From: Amborella trichopoda
Lineage: Eukaryota; Streptophyta; Magnoliopsida; Amborellales; Amborellaceae
DNA: 64,000 bases
Assembly (NCBI RefSeq): GCF_000471905.2
Contig: NW_006500065.1
Span: 1,178,138 to 1,242,137, forward strand
Direction of reading: 5' to 3'
Part shown: positions 44,760 to 56,879 of the stretch, in pieces
How positions within the stretch are numbered: the first letter of the stretch is position 1
Layout of the letters: the number at the start of each line of letters is the position of its first letter
Made by a program: the position numbers and the translations under genes
The notes under the pieces: generated by a model
Seen by the model: the letters and a program-made list of their open reading frames with translations, nothing else
The model's database searches: none
What the model was told of the DNA's origin: nothing

Positions 44760-47661
44760 TTACAACACCGGCTGACTTTGTTGTGCAGCTGGTGCGGTCT
44801 GGGTTGATGAGGAAATATTATGAGCTTGTATTAAGAATGCAGAGGTTTGAGTTTGAGGTTGAGGTTTAGGGGAAAGCGGAGGACTAGGAAACTTGAGGGC
44901 CTTGAAATTTGGAGGTGTGGGTTGTAGCTTCTTTCTCGATCTTAGACCCATTTTTCACATGCTAGCTAGTACCTCCAAGATCTGCACCATGTGGGAGGCT
45001 TCTTTGGATCAGAAGCTTGAAGATGACACGGTTTTTTCTCGGGTTGACAGGGCGTCGGTGGCTGTTGAGAATCCAGCCGCTTGGGCCAGCATCTCTCTGA
45101 GGCACTCTGGCAGTGGTAGGGTAAGGCTGGTTCCTTCGAACTCTCTATTTAGAATGTCGAAGTCTGGGTACAGTCGAGCTGCACCTGTGGAGAAAATAGA
45201 AGAGGAGAGAGGAGAAGAAGAGTTAGAATGTTCCGGGCAGCTTTTTACGTCGTCCCTGGAATTGGACGTGCTCAAGGGATATTTTAGGTCTTGCCCAGAG
45301 TTTGACCGTCATGGGGTTCTTTTTAGCGTCGTCACCCATATTGGGGGAATCCCGAGATATTGGTGACTTGGGGATGTCCGCCTGATTGGACGAAAAGACG
45401 AGGCGAGCTGTGCCTGGGATAAAGTCTTGCAAGGTCCACAGTGGAGGAAGGGCCTGAGGAATTCTTCCTCGACTGATGGTTGAGGAGGACGATTCCTTCG
45501 ACAGGTCGACCTAAGCACTCACGAAATCATTTGAGATTCTTGAGGGGGTGTCTAGACCACCCTATCAGACTAGTGAGTAGCCCTAGCTTTGTAGACTGCC
45601 TCACGTTTCAAGGATTTGAGCCTACTCTACCCATGGTAGACTTTCCAAGGCTGAGAGGTGGAAGACTCTGAAGGGTACAGTGTATACTCAGGAGGGCTGG
45701 TAGTGTGGCTTCCTTTGGAATGGGAGGGCCGTCCTGGATGCATTCCGAGAGAATCGCACAAACGATGTGGCCTTGCTAGACTTTCTCTGCGACTATAACT
45801 TCGAACCCAGAGCATTCGTTGAGTTCGTGGCCCCATACCTGATGATATGGGCACCAAAGTTTTTCCGTACCCTGGGCAAGATGCCTCGACTGCCTGGCAG
45901 GCTTGGGAGTGACAAGGCCTTGTTGGAGCATTGCCTTGAAGAGGGATTGCAGAGGGTCTAGCTCAATGCTTCTTTGGGCTTCCTTGGGCTTGCGTCAGGA
46001 GGTCTTCTTGCTCATGCGGAAGAGGGACTCGAGGGTGTCCTTCTGGGTTGCCTTGATCTTCCTGGCACTGCTACATCTTCTCTACCAAGAGCTTGTGGAA
46101 GCCAGTGCATTCGCTAATGTCATGGCCTCATATGTGGTGATACACGCACCAGAGGTTCTCGATTCCTGGAGGCAGGAACTTAGGCTGCCTTCCTGGCTTG
46201 GGAGTGACGAGCCCTTCTTCGAGTATTACTGAGAAAAATGCACGAAGGATAGCAAATGCCCTGTCGTCCTCTTGGATCCTGACTATGTGAGAAACCTCAG
46301 TTTCCCCGAATGATTTATTCAACCCTTCGAGCTTTATCTGACCCTTGTTGATAAGGGCTTCGATCGTGTCGTTGAGCTTATAACAGTCGTAAGTGGGGTT
46401 GCATACCCTCCTGTGAAAGGCGCAGTACTTCTTAGTTGCCTCCTGCCCAGCCGACTCCGTAGTATTGGCCTCTGGCAACTATATCATGTTTTGTTCTAGC
46501 ATTAGTTGAAGTAGTGCAGGCGTCCACTCTGTGTCGAAGGGGTAAACCTTATTCTAGTGCTGGGCTCAGTAGTCATTTCGCCTAGAATTTTTAAGAGGCA
46601 AGACGCTGTTATAAGACTGCTGCTTGCCCCCTGCCGGAGACGCCTGTGCATTGGAAAGGTCTAGAAAGGAACCACATCTTTGGTGTCAGCCATGGTGACG
46701 ACGGCGATGATTACTGCCTTTTGGCTACCCCGACTTTTGAAGCGAGAGTTTGAGCTGGCAGGTTGCTGACGAGGGTTTCCATGATGCTTGAATAATCCCT
46801 CAATAGGAACTGCCTTGGAGATGAACTCTGACATGGAGGGTGGATTGGATGCTTGGCCATGTAGAGCGATCTTAGGAAGCATGTTCCTTATGCAAGTCTG
46901 GACCGCTTCCTTCTCGGTCATGGGAGTGGCATGGAAGATTGCCAACTCTCTCCAGCTGGGTGATGAACTTGCCAACTGGATCACAAGGGTCTCGCATCAG
47001 GGTGAGGAGTTCGATGGTCTCCACATTCCATTGAACTTCGTAAAAGCATTGATAGAACAACTGTTCCATCTCTTTTCATGTATCGAGTTGGGAGGCAGCC
47101 AAGCATACCACTGGAAGGATGACCCTTCAAGAGTTTCGATGAACTGGTGGAGGAGTCGCCTGTCAGTTGCTGTCTCCCAACAGGCCACCTGAAAGTGAGT
47201 AGTATGCTGATGCAAAGACGTAGTACCGTTGAACAGGGGGAGTTTCCCCTTTTGATAGTTCGAAGGGAAGGGTAGTTGGTTTATATACGAAGGGTACGGC
47301 TTTTGATAGAGCGGCATCTCCTGCATGCTTGTGTCCTTGTTCTTTAGGCTATGGGCCACCATAGTATCTATGTCAGTTTGGGAGACCCCACAGAGGTAGA
47401 ATTGTCTTGGGAGGCTGATGGAGGAGTTTGCCTGGGAACTGTGTCCTCACCAGTCGGGGAATCAATCAAAGAAGGGGACCTGTAGGCCTTTAAGCATTCC
47501 ATCTTTCCAAGGATGACTTGCATCATTTCCTCAAACTTGTTCATTCTCTCCTCTTGAGTGTCGTCCGGGTCATTGATCACCACGACACTGACCGTCTCTT
47601 CTGGAGGGTCAGAGCCTGGCAGGACAATGGACTGTTGAGGTCGACAAGTGGCGTGTGACAA
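44760..47661 (-). pseudogene. gag of element C, broken, with an internal duplication
   Basis: The N-terminal helical segment (MNKFEEMMQVILGKME, about 47560) is followed by the gag core (DRRLLHQFIETLEGSSFQWY, about 47190-47100), ISKAVPIEGLFKHHG (46810), a knuckle CAFHRRVCNPTYDC followed by EALINKGQIKLEG, a second knuckle beginning CVYHHI (46140), and a further related knuckle block CPYHQVWGHELNEC (about 45860-45820). The C-terminal SRKKLQPTPPNFKALKF is at 44940-44880. The extra knuckle block makes this gag longer than in A or D. Confidence 0.75.
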
Positions 47662-49150
47662 GTCAGTCTGAAGGGGTTGGGCCTACCCCAACTGGACTCG
47701 AGCCTTGTATGCCGATCTTGTGAGGACCGGTTCTTGACGGTCTTGGGACTGTGGTTTCTAAGTAGTGACGACCCAGCAATACTCTTAGACTCGGTTAGGC
47801 TCTGGAGTTTGGAGAGGGAAAAGGGGTTACGAGGCAGGAGGTCATCAAAGGTGGTGGCCTAGACTACCTTGGAGGCTTCTTTGGTCAGGATCTGAAGACC
47901 TCTCTCCTGCTTAACCTTAAGATGGCTGTGGACTTAACTCAAGAATTGAGCTTGAGACCTAGACTGCCCCGCTTACTTCGAACATGCAAGGGCCGTGTCT
48001 ATGAGCTAGAGCAGGGAGTGGGGTCCAAGGATGGAAGGCAGCCTAGGTTTCTACCTTGGAGGCTGGAGGCCTCTGTCATACATCAGGTTGTTGCCCTGAG
48101 TTCCTTTGTGGGGCCTATGTGCACAGCTGACTTGAGGCTAGCTCAAGATGGTACTCTTAGGGAAGACCTTTGAATACCAGGGCTCGAGGTGTTTGCCTGG
48201 TGTCGGGAGAGTGACAGAGGAAGGATGTGGTTCACCACTCCGTCTGAGTTGAGGTCGAAAAGGAATCTGCCAAGACTGTTCGTGTGCACCTTTAGAGTTA
48301 GCCATCCGGGTGACTTAGGGGTCGACCCCGGCTCGGTCAATGGGTTCGACCTGAGGAGGTCGAGACCCACGAGCTTGTGTTTGTGAGGGGTGAGGCAGAA
48401 CCCATCTCTCACAAGGTGAAGCTTTATGTGTTGGGAGGAAGGACATAGTGGTCAACCCTCATGTGCTTGAGGTGGCGTAGAGCTAGTGCTGCCCCGGGCT
48501 GTGGAAAGCAATGTATGGCACATGTAGGGTTCGACCTGAGAAGGCCTAGCCCTGGATGTGAGCTCAAGGCAAGTGAGGATTTCCTCGAGGTGCGGGTCGA
48601 GTGGATGGACCACGATCCTTGGTTGTGTGCGAAGGGTGAAAATCTCAGGACCTCCGCCGCTTTGTGCCGACCCTCCAGGTGTGGAGGTTCGGGGTGGTGA
48701 AGGAGCATAAGGGGCTGCCTTTCAACGAACCTCAGAAGCGACGACAACTCGCTTGCCTTTCGCAGGAGTGATGGGGGAAGCCTTCCGGTGTGCCTCAGCA
48801 ATATATCTAGCAAGAGACGTTCTGGTAGCAGGGTGTGTGCTATGTGTGGTGGCAGATGTGCCATCAATGCAAGAGGCCTTGGGCGAGGCAGCAGGGAGGT
48901 AGGGACTTTTTAGTCCCCTCTCGCACCGATCCAGGTGAGAACCTGGGAGCCGAATCGTGAGTTCTGACTCAAGAGGAGAGTAGGGAAGGAAACTTGAGCA
49001 GTTCGTTTCCCTGAGACGGTCACGAGTGCAGAGATAAGGAAGTCCTAGACTCGGATGAATGGGTTGAACAACCCAGGTGCCATAGAAATTAATGCAGAAA
49101 GTAAAAGAGGATACTGATCAAATAAGATCGACCCGACTAAGGTGGTAGTA

Positions 49151-49170
49151 AGTCCCCAATGAAGTCGCCA
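49151..49170 (-). other. Primer-binding site, tRNA-Arg type (element C)
   Basis: TGGCGACTTCATTGGGGACT on the minus strand, 3 bases after the end of L5. Two positions differ from the sites of A and B. Confidence 0.75.
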
Positions 49171-50471
49171 AGCTGGTTAGGTGCCTTGATCTTGTGCTCT
49201 AGATCTGGATGATCTGGCGGCACGTATCTTGGGTTTCTGACAAAACCGGGATTTGAGATCGGTCTCTCATAACCTTGCTTGAGAGCAAGGGCAGGTATAC
49301 CAACCGATGAGAGAGGAATTGAAGGTGGGTTCTAGACTTACTCGGGCTGGCTCGTATAGCCGCCCACTTAGATCATAAAGAAATTTCCCCATCTACTTTT
49401 GCTGGTTCGAAATCGCCTCCCTTGACCTATAATGCTCTTGTTTTCTACACAACACTTCTATGGTTAATTTGTAAGAGAAGTGGGTTAGAAAGTGCCACCC
49501 TTGTCTCCGAGCAACGTATGTTCATACGAGAGGGCAATGAAGCGTAAGGTTCTAATAAAAATAGAAAAGGGAAGAAAAAATCGACGAAGAGGTGAGATTA
49601 GCATGGTAACCGGGAAGTCATTGACTCGAAGTGGTAACAAGACATGCATGGTTCTCAAGACCAGGCGACGGCAATACTACTCGAAACCGAAACTTATATG
49701 GCAGTGTTAGGCTAAGTCTACCCTCAGTCAAGTGAGAAGAGAGAAGAGAATGAAAAGAAAACATGAGATGGCAGAGAAATGGGGTCCCGACGACACTAGG
49801 CGTTGCCACTCACGGCTGGGGAATAGCATTGTTGTGGCCTTTAGGCGGCGCTCGACACTACTGCTCATGGCTAGAGAGTGAGAAATGAACTACGGACAGC
49901 TCTAGGCATCGTCGTTAGCAACAAAAGGAGACAACATGCTCCCACGCAGGCAGTGATAGTCTCTGATGAAGCGCACGACGATAGTCCTTCGTAAAGCGTG
50001 CTACGGTAATCCTCACGAGGCGCACGACGATAGGCGTGGGATGCTGGAAGGACGACGATAAGCATCGAATACATGAAGAAAGCTCAGGGACGACTGTAGA
50101 CGTTGTCGAGGTCTCTAGCTGATGGTGAAGGGTATCGCTGTCTACTATAGACGTGTGATAGGGAAGGACCCTTGCGGGCAGCAGCTAGTTCTGCCATTTG
50201 GGTTCTTCACTAAGACGTCGAAGCTACGTTTGTGGATAGTGATAGGCAACACCGTCTACAGGCCTCACTAGGAGAGGGAGATAGAAGAACAGAAGGAGAA
50301 GGGGACTCGTGCATGGTGCTGCCATCGTCATGCACAACCTATGTAACCTCAGGGGAGGCATGCACGGCATTGCCACTGCCGTGCATGACCCCTGCGAGTA
50401 ACTCGAATGGAGAAGGAGGGGGGTAAGAGAGGAAAGAAGAGAGAGAGAAAAAGAGAAGAGAGTGAAGATTT

Positions 50472-50491
50472 ACCTCGAACCTAGAGGTACC
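50472..50491 (-). promoter_or_regulatory. GGTACC box and splice-donor-like site in L5
   Basis: Reading leftward: GGTACC, then CTAGGTTCGAG|GTAAAT, then a CT tract. Nearly identical to L4 at this point. Confidence 0.4.
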
Positions 50492-50625
50492 AGTCAAAAG
50501 TTTCTCTCACCTCACTTTCTCTCTCAAACATGACCCAAAAATGAGAAAAAAAATAAACTTGTATTAAGTAAAAACTCTCTCATTAGTGAAAGGTTGAGTC
50601 CTCTTGTGCGTACAATGCTGGTATG

Positions 50626-50633
50626 TATATATA
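50626..50633 (-). promoter_or_regulatory. TATA box of L5
   Basis: TATATATA on the minus strand, with CACCCATGTTTGGGGC just upstream in element sense. Confidence 0.7.
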
Positions 50634-51905
50634 GAATTTGCCCCAAACATGGGTGGATGAAAAAAAAGAAGCCTAATTGTTAGAAATTAAGATTAAATTG
50701 AATTAAAAGAAATTAGAAAATAGGGTGAAAAATGATAGATTTGCCCCTTCTTAACAATTCGTAGAATTCCAGAACCGCCCCTGTGTTGCCCTAGAACTTG
50801 CGTGATCATGCATTGCTGATCCAGGGTCGTTCTGATACCCGATTGGTCATAAGATGATTGTTTTCTTGTAGGGATCGGCATGGCGATCGATTTGATACCA
50901 ACTTCGAGCCATGGATGTTGTGTTTAGTACATGATCATGTGACTTGAAATTTGAATGGATATGGAAACTTTGGATCAATAGTGTACTCATTCCTTGATGT
51001 TTTTCGGTGATTTCTTCACTGAATTACACTGAGCATGCCGTTACGATCACGGGATAACAAACACAACTTGATTTCATGCCCGAACGTAGATTTTACAACT
51101 TTGGAATTTGGTCGGAATCTCGAATTCCGACGACATAATTTGTAGTCACTTTGTCGGCTTTATGTGTAGAATTTGACCATTCGTCACACACGAGGTTTGG
51201 GTCAGTGACAGCCCGAGACCTTACGCACACGATGGAGTTGATCTCTTGATGATTGGGCTCGAAAGCCACGTGATCTAGCCGCTCGAGCGAGGCACGATGC
51301 TGTTGAATTTTCTGCACTTTCTTCACAAATCAGCAACTTCTCTCTAGCTTTCTTCCCGCTCGGGTGTCATCACGGCGTGTGCCACATATCGAATCGCTCA
51401 TCTTGACTAGACAAACATGCTCACCAAATTTGAGCATGATCCGAATTGGGATGGGTGAGATGTGAGCATCAAAAATCACTAATCGTGACTATCCCTTCCA
51501 TGGCGTGGGTTGTAGGGTGGCCGCACGGGAATAATGTGCGACCCCTCCTATTTCACTCTTTTGCCTATAGCTTCTTCCTGGAGTGTCCGTTCGGGCTGAA
51601 ATTTGACCCTTGGGGTTTTTGACCCTGTCGAATCCAATGGTGATGGTTCACAGCGATTTGAGACACCGAAAATGTAGCTCTAGTTATAGGGGCCGTTTCA
51701 GGTTGCCAGAAGCTGATTCTGTTGGAACTGTTTCTCATTCTGCATTGCCTTAGACATGTTGGACTATGACGAAACTTGGCACGAAAATTTTGAGAGACCT
51801 TATGAAGATCTTGACCGATTCCAGGGCTATTCTGATATTGCCAGAATTTCCACTATTTGCTAGGCTTTATTGAGCGGGGTTGTTGATGAAAAATACCTTC
51901 CAACA

Positions 51906-53840
51906 ACTCCCATGCTTGAAATTGATGATGTCCAAACTTGTGTGCATAACATGCGGTCGAAAATTGCCCTACATGTTGAAGCATCAAACCTGACCTCTAT
52001 ATCGGATCTGATCTCCAAAGCAGTCCGGATAGATAGACTTCTCACGCATCACTGCAATCTCCAAACCCCATCATCAAATGGGGAAAACAATTGAAGCTTT
52101 GGTAACAGTCATTGAAATTCTCTGAGCAATCAGCAGAAACGAGTAATCAATGCAGTTGTCACTGTAACAGACCCCAAGAAAGCCTCCCCTCAAACTTTGG
52201 ATTTCTCCAAGGGGGTGAACGCTCCAAATGCTCAGGGGATGCCTCAGGCATGCTAGAGAAACCCCACTCTTACAATATGGTACCTCCACCTCAAAAACTC
52301 TATGGAAACGATTACTGGGAGGAACAGAAAAAGGTCTACAGCTTCGATAGGGAGTGAGTCCCGACCTTACTTCGAATGCTGATTGAGCAACAAATGATCA
52401 CCCTACATGAGATGAAAGGCCAAAAGATGCTTCCTTTGTCAACCATAAGAATTATTGTGCCTATCATAGAATGTTGGGGCATCCTGTTCAGAATTGCTTC
52501 ACACTCAAGGATCACATGGAGGCTTTAATCAAGAAGGGGCAGATACAGCTCGATAGCCTCAAAAATGCATTCGGGGCAGCTGAAGCGGCTCACGTGGTAA
52601 CAGTTCAAGAAGACAACGAGCGTAACATCTTGATGAACTATCACCAGACTTTCTTCAAGCATTATTCGGTATCATGCTGCAAATAGGGATCATCGTACCA
52701 AAGCCATCAAGGCAGCCCAGACCCCTCACTCAAGGGACTCAAAACCTCTGGTGCCTGTATCATCAGATACGAGGACATAACTTAAAAGGGTGCTTTGATT
52801 TTCGAGCTTTAATCAAAGAGACAGTCCAAGGAGCACGCCATTGGTACTATCCCAAGAGATGATGTTCAAACAAGAGGTCGTTTAGACACAGACCTCCGGT
52901 GAGAACGCACCCCCCAAGCCCTTAGACTCTGACGAACCCTCGACTTCCCAACCATGGTAGGTCTATCGAGGATGAAGTAGGATGAAGTCCATGAGAAGGG
53001 AAGGGGTTTGCTAAGCAAGGTCAGCCCCTAAGCCATGCCTTAGAAGGAGATGAGCACCATTGGCCGTTCACCGAAAGAGGAAACTCCCTCAAACCCAGAC
53101 TGAGATTGAATTCTTCAAGCCCCTTCCTCCATTACCAATCCTACAGGATTTTTTCCCTGAGTCAGTCACTCTCACTGTCCAAGACCTACAATCCAATCGT
53201 GAGGTCATTCATGAGCCTTCCTCTGCTTAGGCTCCCAATATGTCAAATAAGGGTGACGACATTAAAAGCACCCCCCAAGGATCTAAGCAGGGTGAAGACC
53301 TAAAAGATTCCCTACACGCATCCTATTCTGATGATGACGCTAAAAGCTACCCAGATCGATCCAACCTGAGTGACGACCTTAAAAGCTCTCCCCCATCTTC
53401 TATCTTCGACTCTTCTAACCCTTCTTCTTCTTCTGCTAACACTTATTCTGTAGGTACGATTCTCGAATGTCCATACTTTGAGGCTCGTGACAAAGAGCTA
53501 AAAAGTTGCAATATGAACAAGTGGCATCAAAGGCAGGCGGCATCGAAGGCAGCTGAAAAAGACGGTGGCCCAAGCAGCTGGATTCCTGACAGTCCCTAAT
53601 GCCTTGGTGGCTAAAGCGAACAAGAAGCCTCCTCTCATAATTGAGGAGTTCCTCATGCGACAAAAAAATCACAAGGCCAAGGAACCCCAATGGCCTCTTG
53701 AGCTCAACTTCAAACAACTACTGAGAAAGTTAAGAGAGCAGAGCTCCCATTCTCATGAGGCATGCCACATGGTGCAGATCTCGGAAGCAGTGACCAACAT
53801 TGACCTAATCAGTCTAAGGTCAGGCAAGAAGCTATAACCA
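51906..53840 (+). pseudogene. gag (3' part) of element D, broken
   Basis: Blocks in order: DDVQTCVHNM and ISKAVRID (51930-52040), knuckle CAYHRMLGHPVQNC (52455-52497) then KDHMEALIKKGQIQLD, second knuckle CLYHQIRGHNLKGC (about 52750-52795), a Ser/Asp-rich segment (53240-53450), and a C-terminal PQWPLELNFKQLL with SLRSGKKL (53685-53835). It is collinear with A and C. Confidence 0.8.
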
Positions 53841-54729
53841 CTCGTGCAAAAACAATCGAGACTCTTGAAGTACCCCGGTCCGTCACTTGTCCCATACCCT
53901 AAAACATCGACAATTCCACCACTCCTTAAGTTCGCGGGACAACCATTGGTCCCATATACCCAACCATCTCCAAATCCTTAACCTCCATCAACCTCTATTT
54001 TACCAACACCTACCCGTATTGCCCAATTTAACAAGTCCACACCAGACTCAACTGCTCAATCGGGCCAGTCGGCCCCAAGTCTAGTGGAGCAATCTCTACC
54101 TATCCAATATTCTCAAACTCTCCAATCCACACTGGTTGCACAGCAAGGTCAGCCGGTAGCCCAAAACAAATATTCACCACCTAAGCCTACCCTACAATCC
54201 TTCGTGTTACCCGAACTTGTGGCGGGGCCAGGAGTACATAGAAATAGTGATCGCAAGGACAAGAATGATGTGGTGGCGATATCCATGATCGTCGAATCTC
54301 AAGATCCTCCCCTCATGCTCCCTGAACCCAGGTCTTCCCAGCTGACTCATGTGCCTCAAAATCCGCTCTCTCAACTATATCCACTCCCCCTCCTTGAAAC
54401 AGAACCCTCCTCAAGAAAATAAGTAGAAGAAGTGGCTGCCATGCTCTATACAGTCAAAGCCCAATTTGAGGTAGAGATGTCAAGAGCGTGGGTACCTATA
54501 AACCCTGAGGTCGGGACATTCAAAGTCAATGAAGGACCCTTTGGAACGCTGACTGACGATGAAGTGGAAGTTCAAGAAGCCCCTAAGGAGTGGGAAGAAG
54601 GTGGACAAGCTATGGCTGACTATCTCGAGGAAATAAACTTGGGCGATGAGAATGACCCGAGGCCAACTTTTGTTTCGGTTAACATGTCGCCAAATGAAAA
54701 AGAGCGCTATATTACCTTCCTATGAGAAA

Positions 54730-55330
54730 ATCGAGACGTCTTCGCCTGACACTATCATGAGATGCTCTGTCTTGATCCCCAGGTCACGGTACATTGGCTC
54801 GGTATCGATCCATCCTTTAAACCTATGAAGAAGAAATCGAGGACGTTCCGGCCTGACCTAGAAATGCAGATATATGCCGAAGTAACTAAACTCAAGGAAG
54901 TAGGCTTTATCCGAGAGGTTAAATACCCGAAATGGCTCACCAATATCATGCCAGTTTAAAAGAAGAACAGGCAGATCAGGCTGCATTGATTTTCGTGACT
55001 TGAATGCTGCTTGCCTAAAAGAGGACTTCCCATTACCGTTCACGGAAATGCTTATCGATTATACTGCCCATTGTCAAATCTTCTCCTTCATGGATGGGTA
55101 TTTTGGGTACAATAAGATAAGGATGGCACAAGAGGATGAAGAAGCCACCGCCTTCTTGACTCCCAAAGGGGTCTTCTGTTATACAATGATGCCATTTGGA
55201 TTAAATAATGCAAGCGCTACGTACCAGTGAGCAATGACCGCCATTTTCAAAGATATGCTGCATAAGGAGGTGGACAGTTACGTAGATGATTTGGTGGTGA
55301 AATCTGAGAAGAAGGAGATTCACATGTAGG
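54730..55330 (+). pseudogene. Reverse transcriptase region of element D, broken
   Basis: Ty3/gypsy RT blocks are visible: HWLGIDPSFKPMKKKSR upstream, LKEVGFIREVKYPKWL, FRDLNAACLKEDFPLP, MDGYFGYNKIRMAQEDEEATAF, GVFCYTMMPFGLNNASATYQ, and the active-site YVDDLVVKS (55279 on). This copies element RNA into DNA. The wording of the active-site block is typical of the Tat lineage. Confidence 0.9.
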
Positions 55331-55639
55331 ACCTTGAACGAGTGTTTGAACAGCTCCCTCTGCTCAAGTTGAATCCCTTGAAATGCAGCTTTGGCATACG
55401 ATCAGGGAAATTCTTAAGGTTCATTGTTAGGTATTGGGGATTGGAGATCAAGCCTGTCAAGATCAAGGCAATTCGAGGAGTGCCACCGCCAATGGCACTC
55501 CTGAACTTTGGTCTCGTCCGAGACAACTTGCTTACATTCAAAGATTTATTTCTAATCTCTCTAGATGTTGTAATCCTTTTTCACACCTGTTGTAGAAAGA
55601 CTCTCCTTTCATATGGGATAGGGCATGTCATGCAGCGTT

Positions 55640-56065
55640 GGATCACATCAAAGAGTATTTGTTAAGCCCCTCGGTACTCTCCACACCTGTGTTAGGAAAT
55701 CCCCCCATTCTGTATGTGACCGCCCTCGATGAGTCACTTGGTGCGCTCTTGGCACAAAACAATGCGGGACGAAAGAAACTGCTCTGTACTACCTCAGCCA
55801 CGATATGCAAGGAACTAAAAGGAATTACCCGCCAATCGAGAAGATGTGTCTAGCATTAGTCTTCGCAGTCCAAAAGCTTTGTCATTATCTCCTCGGTCAG
55901 GAGGTGCAGCTTATCTCAAAAGCTGACCCCATCAAATTCCTCATGACATGCCCTTGCCTGTCGGGGCGCCTGGCTAAATGGGCGCTTTTACTAATGGAGT
56001 TCGACATCAAGTATGTGCCGCAAAAACCTGTCAAAGGACAAGCTCTGGCTGATTTCTTAGTAGCA
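55640..56065 (+). pseudogene. RNase H (first, gypsy type) of element D
   Basis: The region opens with YVTALDESLGALLAQ, then YPPIEKMCLALVFAVQKL and the tail SGRLAKWALLLMEFDIKY and KGQALADFLVA. The ADFL ending is the usual junction to the spacer before the second RNase H in Tat elements. Confidence 0.85.
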
Positions 56066-56134
56066 TAACCTATACCGACAGAATCTCCCCTGTGAAGCGA
56101 CCTCCCTGATGAGGAAGTGTTTTGCGTTGAACCG

Positions 56135-56520
56135 ATATATGATTGGAAGATGTACTTCGATGGGGCCTTTCATTCTGAATGAGGCGGTGTCCGCATAGTG
56201 TTTCTGACCCCTCAAGATGGCGTCATTCCCTTATCCTTCTCCCTCGCAAAGGCCAACTCGCACAATGAAGCTGAGTATCAAGCACTCATAATAGGGCTCG
56301 AAGTAGCCTTAGAGCTGGAACTGGAAATGTTAGCCATTTTGGCAACTCCAAGCTGGGAATACGACAGCTCAAAGGGATATACGATGTGAGGAAAGACAGT
56401 CTCAAGCCCTATAATGACACTACTAAAACTTTGATGGTGAACCTCGATGATTTTTCCTAAGGGCACATCCCCAAGGTTGAATTCTCAGGCTGAAGCCCTT
56501 GCTAAGCTCGGTGCCACTAT
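56135..56520 (+). pseudogene. Archaeal-type RNase H (second) of element D
   Basis: WKMYFDGAF at 56140 and SHNEAEYQALIIGLEVALEL at 56250-56310 are the D and E active-site blocks of the additional RNase H that Tat elements carry between RNase H and integrase. Remnants of its C-terminal segment reach about 56520. Confidence 0.8.
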
Positions 56521-56879
56521 TCAAATTTCCTCAATGGAACCACCCCTATATGGGTAGCAGAGTGGAGGTACATTCAGTTGGTTAGAGAGTTAGATGGGGA
56601 TGATGAAAGGATTATTTTCCCAGAATGCCCTCTCTATCCACTTGGGGCACTCCCTGCTATTAAGAATGCTCTCAAAGCTAAAAAGAAGGCAAAGCAGGCC
56701 CAAGGCAATAAGTCCGAGAAATAAGAAGAGGAGATCTTTGATCCAATATGAGCTGAGATTGAACAAGTGGAGGATTGGAGGGAGCCAATAATCAACTTTC
56801 TTAAACACGGTCAGCTACCGGACGATCGCATTGAGCGCAACAGTATACGAAGAATGTCCACCAAATACACTCTTCTTGA

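Larger units (their letters stand above)
42642..49173 (-). mobile_element. Internal region C of a Tat-lineage element, broken
   Basis: In element sense from L5: primer-binding site (49170-49151), leader and 5' ORF equivalent (about 48870-47680), gag (about 47660-44760), protease (about 44710-43900), a short piece of the end of pol near 43150-42990 (PPINGRYLKKYYS), then post-pol sequence with short TTCTTCTTCATGAGG repeats up to L4. The central pol domains (RT, RNase H, most of integrase) are not recognisable. Its 3' region and LTR probably continue at 35704-30870 beyond the F insertion. Several further breaks; old. Confidence 0.75.
49174..51905 (-). repeat. LTR L5, 5' LTR of element C
   Basis: This is a 2.7-kb LTR. 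Its U3 start TGTTGGAAGGTATTTTTCA is at 51905 and its U5 end CACCTAACCA is at 49174, next to the primer-binding site. Inside are TATATATA (50626-50633), GGTACC (50486-50491), AG|GTAAAT (GT at 50473-50472), a GA/CT tract (50430-50460) and irregular ACGACGATAGGC-type repeats (49760-50400). It abuts gag of element D at 51906, in opposite orientation, so C inserted into D (flank ACTCC). Confidence 0.87.

Noticed and set aside
45767-45961. Plus-strand 64-codon frame that looked like a small protein
   Set aside because: The minus strand carries a gag zinc-knuckle block here; the plus frame is its shadow.
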